The translations under genes were made by a program, and so were the position numbers. From Sedimentisphaerales bacterium (lineage in GTDB: Bacteria > Planctomycetota > Phycisphaerae > Sedimentisphaerales > SM23-30), in NCBI GenBank assembly GCA_030634605.1, contig DAOWAK010000021.1, positions 1-9,656 of the forward strand: a DNA stretch of 9,656 nt, written 5' to 3'. Of this stretch, positions 1-5,089 are shown piece after piece. Under the pieces are notes generated by a model. That model saw only the letters and a list, made by a program, of their open reading frames with translations. It did not search any database and was not told where the DNA came from. How positions within the stretch are numbered: the first letter of the stretch is position 1; each line of letters opens with the position of its first letter.

Positions 1-534
1 AAGATAGCCGATATCTACGCCCTCTCGGTCGATTATGATAAAGACGCGCCGGTTACGAAGGAGTTTTTCGCGACCGTCCAGAACAAACTGCACTGGGCCA
101 TCACCGGAAAAACGGCCGCGGAAATTATTTATGATTCAGCAGACGCCGGTAAATTCTATATGGGGCTGACCACCTGGAAAAAAGCGCCCAAAGACAAAAT
201 ATTAAAATCCGATGTAGCTACTGCCAAAAATTACCTGAATGAAGCTCATATCAAGGAACTCAACAGAATCGTTTCGGCATACCTTGATCTGGCGGAGAAC
301 AGGGCACAACGGCAGATTGTCACCAAAATGGAAGATTGGAGTAAATTCCTGAATGGTTTTCTTGAATTGTCCCAGTACCCTATACTCAAGGATAAAGGCA
401 GAATATCCGCACTGAAGGCAAAATTGAAGGCCGAAAAAGAATATAACAAATATCGAGTCGTCCAGGACAAAAACTATATTTCCGATTTTGACAAAGAAAT
501 AAAGAGAATAACCGGCAAAAAAGATGGTCAATAA
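1..534 (+). CDS. RhuM-family protein, 3' part (start lies outside the window)
   Basis: The frame is open from base 1 to the TAA at 532-534, giving 177 residues with no start codon that fits the family, so the 5' end lies left of the window. The visible part matches the carboxy-terminal half of RhuM (virulence RhuM / COG3943) proteins as I know them: an EFFATVQNKLHWAI segment, then TAAEIIYDSADA, MGLTTWKKAPK, an AKNYLNEAHIKELNRIV helix, an alanine-rich YLDLAENRA helix, a KMEDWSKFLNGFL segment, and a final DFDKEIKRI helix before a short basic tail. The carboxy end looks complete. RhuM was named from a Salmonella pathogenicity island; these proteins are common on genomic islands, often near restriction systems, and their biochemical role is unclear. 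An internal ATG at 160 falls in the middle of the conserved region and is not the real start. A second, amino-terminal RhuM stump lies at 1361-1633. Confidence 0.85.
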   Translation, partial: KIADIYALSVDYDKDAPVTKEFFATVQNKLHWAITGKTAAEIIYDSADAGKFYMGLTTWKKAPKDKILKSDVATAKNYLNEAHIKELNRIVSAYLDLAENRAQRQIVTKMEDWSKFLNGFLELSQYPILKDKGRISALKAKLKAEKEYNKYRVVQDKNYISDFDKEIKRITGKKDGQ

Positions 535-590
535 AATAACAGACTGAACGAAGCAGGGATAGCCATAGTTAAAAAAAGTGAAAATTAGTT

Positions 591-842
591 ATGAACAAGA
601 AACAACGGCGAAAGCTTATATTGGAAGTTGTTAATAATCAGATCGGGGCCAACAACCCGCCGGAAACTAAACAGACTCTGGGCCGGTTGATCGCCGAAGG
701 TTTTTCAAAAGCAGAGGCAAAAGATATGATTGCCTGTGTGGTTCTGTCGGAAATGTTTGATATGCTTAAGGGTGAAGAAGTATATAACGAGCAGCGCTAT
801 GTTGCCGCCTTGAACAAGCTGCCTGATATGCCGGAGGATTAA
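591..842 (+). CDS. small conserved-looking hypothetical protein, 83 aa
   Basis: The ORF starts at ATG 591 and ends at TAA 840-842. The product has a basic start (MNKKQRRKLILEVVNNQ), then a PPETKQTLGRLIAEGFSKAEAKDMIA stretch that should form two or three helices, then VLSEMFDMLKGEEVYNEQRYVAAL and an acidic tail. No signal peptide or membrane segment is visible, so it should be cytosolic. I recognise the general layout of small all-helical hypotheticals found in accessory regions of many bacteria but cannot give a function. The gap from the rhuM-like gene is 56 bp and the ribosome binding site is weak (only AAAGTGAAA before the ATG), so it may be poorly translated or coupled to something upstream. 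Normal codon use and helix-favouring composition argue that the frame is real. Confidence 0.65.
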   Translation: MNKKQRRKLILEVVNNQIGANNPPETKQTLGRLIAEGFSKAEAKDMIACVVLSEMFDMLKGEEVYNEQRYVAALNKLPDMPED

Positions 843-893
843 GGGAAATAGAAGGATCGCGGGTCAGAATGTTGAATTGAGCAGGAGTGAGCG

Positions 894-1289
894 ATGTCGA
901 AAAACAAGATCAGGAGGAGGCGGAAATTGTAACGTAAGGTAAAGCCTGAAAATATCTTCGAGCAGATGACCCGTGATTATCTTGACGTGCTCCAGAATAT
1001 AGAATTTTCCATTGTATCCACCTTTCGCCACTGCGGCGATATCGACGACCGTATCATCGCTTCGGCATTAAAGGCAATGGTCGCCGGCGGCGAGCCTACC
1101 GATGATTTGTCGAACATGCTGGTGGAGGACCTTGAGGATGTCCGGATGGAACGCAGCGATGTTCCGGATACCATCTGGCAAAACGGCTTGAAGGTGGTAT
1201 TGGAATCTGTTCATACTCATTCGGGTGCACGACCAGGCGACAGAGATTATCTCAAATTTGTGCTTCGTTATCTCGATAGTGGGAATTAA
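894..1289 (+). pseudogene. hypothetical gene interrupted by an in-frame TAA at 930-932
   Basis: A good Shine-Dalgarno AGGAG (883-887) sits 6 bases before ATG 894, which opens a frame reading MSKNKIRRRRKL and then TAA. The same frame continues without a break as RKVKPENIFEQ into MTRDYLDVLQNIEF and on to the TAA at 1287-1289. The residues between the TAA and the next ATG (966) look like ordinary coding sequence, and that ATG has no Shine-Dalgarno. The simplest reading is a gene of about 131 codons with a premature stop near codon 13, as a single substitution such as CAA, AAA or GAA to TAA would produce. The alternative is a shorter functional protein of 107 residues from 966. The downstream part is helical and acidic, with a GEPTDDLSNMLVEDLEDVR segment; I do not recognise its family. 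No other stop or frameshift is seen, so the lesion is recent or a sequencing error. Confidence 0.55.
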
Positions 1290-1294
1290 ATTAT

Positions 1295-1351
1295 ATGGCT
1301 GAAAAACTAATTCCCGGTCACGGTTACCGTAACTACCAACGAAAAGAATAA
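1295..1351 (+). pseudogene. 18-codon ORF resembling the start of a four-helix-bundle-type gene
   Basis: ATG 1295 opens five bases after the preceding gene's stop and encodes MAEKLIPGHGYRNYQRKE before TAA. Proteins of the S23 / four-helix-bundle suffix type, as I remember them, begin with a similar IPxHGGYRxLxSYQ motif, so this may be what is left after deletion of the rest of such a gene. The match is short and could be chance. A small imperfect inverted repeat (ACGGT-T-ACCGT, 1321-1331) lies inside it. Confidence 0.25.
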
Positions 1352-1360
1352 TAGTAAGCG

Positions 1361-1633
1361 ATGACGAGTAATTTATCGGAAAACCCCAATCAGCCGACCG
1401 ACTTTCTTCTCTACACCGGGAATGACGGCAAGGTGAATGTTGAGATGTTCCTGAAAGACGAAACGGTTTGGCTTACCCAAAAGGCGATGGCGGAGCTTTT
1501 TGGGGTCAAAATACCCGCTATCAGTAAACATCTGTCGAATATTTTCGAAAGCGGGGAATTGAAAAAAAGGGCAACTCTTTCCATTTTGGAAACAGTTCAA
1601 AACGAAGGCAGACGGCCGCGCCGAGTAAGGTGA
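1361..1633 (+). pseudogene. RhuM-family protein, amino-terminal fragment
   Basis: ATG 1361 starts a protein with the classic RhuM amino end: FLLYTGNDGKVNVEMFLKDE, then TVWLTQKAMAELFGV (residues about 34-48, a helix-turn-helix-like segment), KIPAISKHLSNIFESGEL, and ATLSILETVQNEG near residue 83. Full members run to roughly 330 residues and continue into a YNLDAIISVGYRV core. Here the similarity stops after NEG; a basic RRPRRVR tail ends in TGA at 1631-1633. No continuation of the family core is apparent downstream, where host-type dispersed repeat DNA begins around 1660. The stump keeps the putative DNA-binding part, so a short product is possible, but it is best called a remnant. It is not the missing start of the gene at 1-534, which lies upstream of it on the same strand, so two RhuM copies or a rearrangement are implied. 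Confidence 0.75.
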
Positions 1634-1659
1634 ACAGTAGAGTAGTTGGAAGGGAGGAA

Positions 1660-1775
1660 ATCAAATCAGCGTTAATCTGCGTCCATCTGCGGTTAAATAT
1701 CTTGAAAAAATCTCAAATCCGTGTAACCCGTGAAATCCGTGGTTATAAAGTCTCTGTGTTCCCGGTGACTTAAAT
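1660..1775. repeat. dispersed intergenic repeat cluster, left copy
   Basis: This is non-coding DNA made of short self-similar phrases: AGCGTTAATCTGCG (1668-1681), a second ATCTGCG phrase, then ATCTGCGGTTAA (1685-1696), AATCCGTGTAACCCGTG and GAAATCCGTGG, and CTCTGTGTTCC. The 14-base phrase recurs exactly at 2756-2769 and ATCTGCGGTTAA at 2764-2775. Repeats of this style are frequent between genes in planctomycete-like and other environmental genomes; no function is known to me. Confidence 0.75.
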
Positions 1776-1808
1776 CCTTCTCTTGCCTTAGGTCCCCTAT
1801 GGTGAATC

Positions 1809-1837
1809 TTGCCATATGATGCAAAATATGCTATTAT
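1809..1837 (+). promoter_or_regulatory. predicted sigma70-like promoter of the zeta-toxin-like unit
   Basis: TTGCCA (1809-1814) and TATTAT (1832-1837) are separated by exactly 17 bases. Transcription would start near 1844, giving a leader of about 45 bases before the GTG at 1888. The promoter lies just after the left repeat cluster, so the toxin unit would have its own transcript. Confidence 0.5.
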
Positions 1838-1887
1838 GGCCGCGTGATGTTTTATGACTCAGCAGGCAAACTTTCGCTGGAGTAGTT

Positions 1888-2463
1888 GTGGATAAGACGG
1901 TATATATAATCGCCGGGCCTAATGGCGCGGGCAAGACCACCTTCGCCTTGCAATATCTGAAAGATATTACCGGCTGTGACAACTTTATCAATGCCGATAT
2001 GATAGCGTATGGCTTGAATCCCGTGAATTACAAATCTGTACAATTACAGGCGGGCAAGCTGTTCTTGACAGAAATAAAAAAGGCCATTGCCTGTGGCGAT
2101 AATTTCGCTTTTGAAACTACCCTTTCTGGTAAGGGGTATGTGTCTCTACTCAAGCGTATGCGAGATGAGCATTGGCGGATCGTATTGTTGTTTTTGTGGA
2201 TACCAAGCCCGGAATATTCTCTCAAGCGGATCATAGAGAGGGTCCGTCAGGGTGGCCACGATATTCCCCGAGAAGTGATATACCGGCGATACCCTCGTCT
2301 GATCAAAAACTTCAAAGAAACGTACAGACATTTATGCGATGAGATATACTGCTATGATAACTCTGCTGTGGTCCCGAAAATAATATTCTACCAGAATAAG
2401 GATGAAACTAAAATTATTGACCATTTAATATATGAAAAGATTATGAGGTGTAATAATGACTAA
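1888..2463 (+). CDS. zeta-toxin-like P-loop kinase (COG4185 type)
   Basis: The start is GTG 1888, with GGAG (1879-1882) five bases upstream; no ATG fits. The 191-residue product opens with a beta strand (TVYIIA) and a perfect Walker A motif GPNGAGKTT (residues 10-18). It continues with FINADMIAYGLNP, whose Asp37 is in the place of the zeta catalytic base, then FAFETTLSGKGYV (about residues 73-85), a VLLFLWIPSPEYSLKRIIERV strand-helix, and the lid-type GGHDIPREVIYRRYPR segment (about 127-142). This order is typical of stand-alone zeta/COG4185 proteins. Classical zeta toxins phosphorylate UDP-N-acetylglucosamine and block cell-wall synthesis; whether this one uses the same substrate is unknown. 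It is cytosolic. A 59-residue gene overlaps its last 8 bases, suggesting a coupled toxin-antitoxin pair, although in classical epsilon-zeta loci the antitoxin comes first. All key motifs are intact. Confidence 0.85.
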   Translation: MDKTVYIIAGPNGAGKTTFALQYLKDITGCDNFINADMIAYGLNPVNYKSVQLQAGKLFLTEIKKAIACGDNFAFETTLSGKGYVSLLKRMRDEHWRIVLLFLWIPSPEYSLKRIIERVRQGGHDIPREVIYRRYPRLIKNFKETYRHLCDEIYCYDNSAVVPKIIFYQNKDETKIIDHLIYEKIMRCNND

Positions 2464-2635
2464 TGAACAAGCCGGGAAAACCGCATTACAGGCGGAAGAA
2501 TCCCTTAAAAAAGCGGTTCGCAAAGAACTGCAAAAGAAAGCCAAATTGGGCCAGTATGCCATTATTGACCGCGATGGCAAGCCCGTCAGAGTCAAAGCGT
2601 CCGAACTGATAAAAGACAATAAAAAATCAACGTGA
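2456..2635 (+). CDS. small protein overlapping the zeta-like gene, putative antitoxin, 59 aa
   Basis: ATG 2456 lies inside the end of the zeta-like gene (8 bp overlap, different frame), with a GAGGTG Shine-Dalgarno about six bases upstream; the stop is TGA 2633-2635. Residues about 5-31 form one long amphipathic, lysine- and glutamate-rich helix (EESLKKAVRKELQKKAK). It is followed by a probable beta hairpin, GQYAIIDRDGKPVRVKASEL, and a polar tail. Small partners of COG4185-type kinases that I know share this helix plus GxxxxxxRDGKxVxxxxxE layout, so a cognate antitoxin is the best guess. Stop-start overlap implies translational coupling, which would keep antitoxin made together with toxin. 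No DNA-binding fold is evident, so autoregulation is not predicted. The role is inferred from position and layout. Confidence 0.7.
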   Translation: MTNEQAGKTALQAEESLKKAVRKELQKKAKLGQYAIIDRDGKPVRVKASELIKDNKKST

Positions 2636-2699
2636 ACAGACAGAAAACCGATGGCTGCGCTGGATAAGGCGAGCAATTGAATAATGTGAAGGGGGAACC

Positions 2700-3240
2700 A
2701 AATCAACATTTATCTGGAGTCTAACTCCCCGCTGCGAGCAGATGTCAGCGTGGCGAGCGTTAATCTGCGGTTAAGATTTCTTTGTGTTTCTTGTGATTTT
2801 TCGTGGCTATCAAAAACAGTATTTATCGGCGTTTATCTGCGGATTCAAATTCTCCATTGCGACTTCGCGTGAGACTCTCCAGCACCTGATTTCCTTTGTG
2901 CCTTTTGCGTTTTTTTGTGGCCAGTATTTTTGAGGCTTAATATTCTCTGATACGGATTTCCACGGATTTTCACAGCTTGATTATATTTATTTATTATCCG
3001 TATTTTATCTGTGTGAATCAGTGTCTGATCTTCTGTATTTTCATCTGTACGGGAATAACAACTTTAACGTGTCCAATAATAATCCGCGTTTATCGGCGTG
3101 CATCTGCGGTTTCAAATCCTTCCGGTCTTCTTAGTGCCTTTGCGTCTTTGCGTGCAACTCTTACTACGGTTTAGCGTCCGTAGTTTATCGGCCATTCTCT
3201 GCGATCTCTGTGTGCTCTGTGGTCCTTTTCAATATTGAAA
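2700..3240. repeat. dispersed intergenic repeat cluster, right copy; no convincing gene
   Basis: About 600 bases between the toxin unit and the 21-bp array hold no believable gene. The stretch is a mosaic of short related phrases: AGCGTTAATCTGCGGTTAA (2756-2774), CTTTGTGTTTCTTGTG (about 2781), GGCGTTTATCTGCGG (about 2829), TTTGTGCC-type phrases (about 2895), ACGGATTTCCACGGATTTTC (about 2951), CTGTGTGAATCAGTGTCTG (about 3009), CGCGTTTATCGGCG and ATCTGCGGTTTC (3085-3113), CCTTTGCGTCTTTGCGTG (about 3136) and CTCTGTGTGCTCTGTGG (about 3205). Each phrase is itself a doublet. The same families occur at 1660-1775. A 65-codon ORF crosses the region but is compositionally a repeat translation. Confidence 0.75.
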
Positions 3241-3273
3241 ACTGCGTTTTACTTACTGATTGTCCCATAACCC

Positions 3274-3545
3274 CAATTTAAGTCGTCGCTACTTGAACTT
3301 AAGTAGCCGCTACCTGGATTCAATTCGTCGTTACTTAAGCTTCATATGTCGCTACTTGAACATCCAATACCACGACTTAAACTTAAGTCGCCATTACTTA
3401 AGCTTCAAATGCCACGACTTGGACTTCCTTTGCTACGACTTAAACTTAAGTAGCCGCTACTTGAACTTCATTTGCCGCTACTTAAGCATCATATGCAGTT
3501 ACTTAGATTCAATTTGTCGCTACTTAAGTCCGATTCGTTGTGAAT
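3274..3545. repeat. 21-bp tandem array, twelve clear units, no indels
   Basis: The core [G/A][C/T/G]GACTT/GCTACTT recurs with its first base at 3288, 3309, 3330, 3351, 3372, 3393, 3414, 3435, 3456, 3477, 3498 and 3519, that is every 21 bases exactly; a decayed thirteenth unit falls at 3540. Units diverge by substitution only. The palindrome CTTAAG occurs seven times. AAGTAG-CCG-CTACTT (about 3449-3463) is a hairpin formed across a unit junction. In one plus frame (TTG 3260 to TGA 3548-3550) the array reads as a 96-residue heptapeptide repeat of RYLNxxx type. Leu is kept in 12 of 12 units although its codon varies (TTA 7, TTG 4, CTG 1), and R/H, Y/D and N/S/D alternate around it. The TTG directly follows an in-frame TGA and has no Shine-Dalgarno, so translation is doubtful. 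21 bp equals two turns of B-DNA, so a phased binding or structural array is the other reading. Confidence 0.9.
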
Positions 3546-3655
3546 GTTGATGACTTTTCAATCATTTATACTCCAACCAGAAAGAATTCCCGCCGGGCAA
3601 GCATTTGCTTGACCGACTCTGCGTGTGTGACCGGTCCAACTCAAGCTGCAAGTCA

Positions 3656-4792
3656 TCAAGGTGTAGAGACGAGGTTGTGTTTGCAGTAGGTGGCGGGCAT
3701 GTTGTAGCGGCGGCAGATATCGAGGAAAGGTTCCACGACATACTGCTGAGCGATATCGTGCGGCAAACGCCACGAACCGCCGCTGAAGGTCAGTCGTTGC
3801 GGTTTGCAGAGGTGTTCGTAGGCTTGCTTTAGCTTTTGCATAGTCTCTGACAGAGGTTTGAATCTCGGTTGGGTGATTTTGGTAACTGAATAGACAATCC
3901 GCATTGCTCCAACTTCAGCGGCGAAAGCCACCAGCTGTTCAAGATCGGCCAGCGATTGGGCTTCGGGCAGATCGAAATCGGCCAGGGTTTTTCCGTTCGG
4001 CAACGGACTTCTCGGCAGAAGGGGATCAACCCGCAATACAACCGAAAGCCCGGCAGCACGGAGTTTGCGTATTGCTTCCATGCGCTCATTGACTGGTGGT
4101 GCTGCGGGATCGAAAAAAGTTCGCACCTCATCTTGCCAAAAAGCCAGTGATACTTCCATTCGCAGCGGAGGTAGATTCTTTTGCTCGAACGGCTGCTTAG
4201 AGGGGTGATCGTCCGGCAATGAACTTAACTGCTGAAGTATTTCGAGGTATTGCGGCTCGGCGGGAATAGACGGATTTTTAGTGAGCAACACAACGGAGGT
4301 GAAACGACGACGGCAACGCAGAATCTGCTTTAGGGTAAAGAGGGTTTGCCAGGTCTGTTTTTCCAGCACCTGGAACGGATCTGTACTATTGGACAGGTGC
4401 ACAGGGGCGGGGGGCACATTGTAGTTATCCAAATCTTCCAGATCGCGCAGCAGGTGCCGTTCGAAGTTTTTTTTACAGTTGGGCTCGTCGGGTTCGTAAC
4501 CGGCAGCATAACAGTACTCACACCCATGGCCGCAACCGACGTAAACATTGATGCAATAACGATGGCCCGAAGAAAACTGCTGCTGGTCGGCAAATGGACA
4601 GTACCATTTCAGGATACGCGGTCGGGTTACGCCGACAACGGGCTTGCCGGACCGATGCGGCAGGAAATACCACGCCAGTGCCGCCCGATCTTTCGGGTTC
4701 AGAGCATCGAACACCGGGCGATACTTCTGCCCCACTCGCCGGGCCAGCGTCAAACCGCCATCAATGTCTGTTCCAAATAAACTCATAATCAT
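3656..4792 (-). CDS. radical SAM protein, SplB / Rv2578c-like (COG1533 type)
   Basis: The 378-residue product carries CGHGCEYC at residues 87-94 (Cys87, Cys91, Cys94), the CxxxCxxC motif that holds the 4Fe-4S cluster of radical SAM enzymes. It sits in the INVYVGCGHGCEYCYA context typical of the spore photoproduct lyase-like COG1533 group. Other family landmarks follow in order: HLSNSTDPFQVLEK, VVLLTKNPSI, the MEVSLAFWQDEVRTFFDPAAPPVNERMEAI region, LRAAGLSVVLRVDPLLP, and a carboxy-terminal CxxxNLVSTP. No signal peptide or membrane segment is seen. Spore photoproduct lyase repairs thymine dimers, but this broader group is mostly uncharacterised, so the substrate cannot be named. The start is ATG 4792 with AGG four to five bases upstream; the in-frame ATG two codons later is also possible. 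It is convergent with the left half of the window and divergent from the phage module. Confidence 0.85.
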   Translation of the reverse strand: MIMSLFGTDIDGGLTLARRVGQKYRPVFDALNPKDRAALAWYFLPHRSGKPVVGVTRPRILKWYCPFADQQQFSSGHRYCINVYVGCGHGCEYCYAAGYEPDEPNCKKNFERHLLRDLEDLDNYNVPPAPVHLSNSTDPFQVLEKQTWQTLFTLKQILRCRRRFTSVVLLTKNPSIPAEPQYLEILQQLSSLPDDHPSKQPFEQKNLPPLRMEVSLAFWQDEVRTFFDPAAPPVNERMEAIRKLRAAGLSVVLRVDPLLPRSPLPNGKTLADFDLPEAQSLADLEQLVAFAAEVGAMRIVYSVTKITQPRFKPLSETMQKLKQAYEHLCKPQRLTFSGGSWRLPHDIAQQYVVEPFLDICRRYNMPATYCKHNLVSTP

Positions 4793-4815
4793 CTAACCTG
4801 TTGGGGATAAACAAT

Positions 4816-4844
4816 ATTTTACACCAGGTAAGTGGTGTTGTGAA
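4816..4844 (-). promoter_or_regulatory. predicted promoter of the radical SAM gene with operator-like palindrome in its spacer
   Basis: On the minus strand TTCACA (4844-4839) and TAAAAT (4821-4816) are 17 bases apart, with transcription expected near 4809 and the start codon at 4792. The spacer and adjacent base contain a perfect inverted repeat ACACCA-GGTAAG-TGGTGT (4821-4838), which ends exactly where the -35 box begins. A repressor or activator bound there would control the promoter directly. Confidence 0.45.
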
Positions 4845-5089
4845 CCGAAAAATGTAAGTTGGCCGATTCGGTCTTGGGGAGGGTGGCAAAAGTGAGCAGG
4901 AGCGGGGGAGAATCAAAAAATATTTAAAAATTATTGGTTGTTGCGGGGCAGGGGTTTATGGGTTTGGCGGGGAGATTTCCGGGAGAAAAGTGAACCGAAA
5001 ATGATACCCCTGGCCAAGAGTGGAGGATGCAATTTCACGCTGGTGAGAAAGCGGCCGATTTTATTGAGTTGTTTTTTAGAGGGACTGAT
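4845..5089. other. intergenic region between the radical SAM gene and the phage portal gene
   Basis: There is no believable gene here. It holds an A/T-rich patch (4914-4938) that may include the phage-side promoter, although no clear -35/-10 pair was found. A 12-base direct repeat GTGAACCGAAAA occurs at 4840 and again at 4990, 150 bases apart. GGAGG at 5022-5026 abuts an ATG at 5027, too close to serve as its Shine-Dalgarno. No terminase fragment was recognised. Confidence 0.5.

Noticed and set aside
2977..3174. 65-codon frame in the right repeat cluster
   Set aside because: Entirely made of dispersed-repeat phrases, with no ribosome binding site.
3274..3545. CRISPR array
   Set aside because: There are no constant repeats separated by unique spacers; the whole 21-bp unit repeats with scattered substitutions, and no cas gene is near.
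3260..3550. Calling the 96-codon frame across the 21-bp array a gene
   Set aside because: It has a TTG start directly after an in-frame stop and no Shine-Dalgarno, and any 21-bp array lacking stops stays open. It is kept as a repeat with the coding hypothesis stated.
3595..3614. Hairpin GGGCAAGC-ATTT-GCTTGACC as a terminator for the radical SAM gene
   Set aside because: The stem is reasonable (one mismatch) and it lies downstream of the minus-strand stop, but no T run follows on that strand.
4346..4780. Plus-strand frame of 144 codons inside the radical SAM gene
   Set aside because: It is antisense to a well-supported radical SAM protein with the cysteine motif and has no ribosome binding site.
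5027..5089. Longer start for the portal protein at ATG 5027
   Set aside because: GGAGG touches the ATG with no spacer, and the added 21 residues do not look like a portal amino end; ATG 5090 has a properly spaced AGAGGG.
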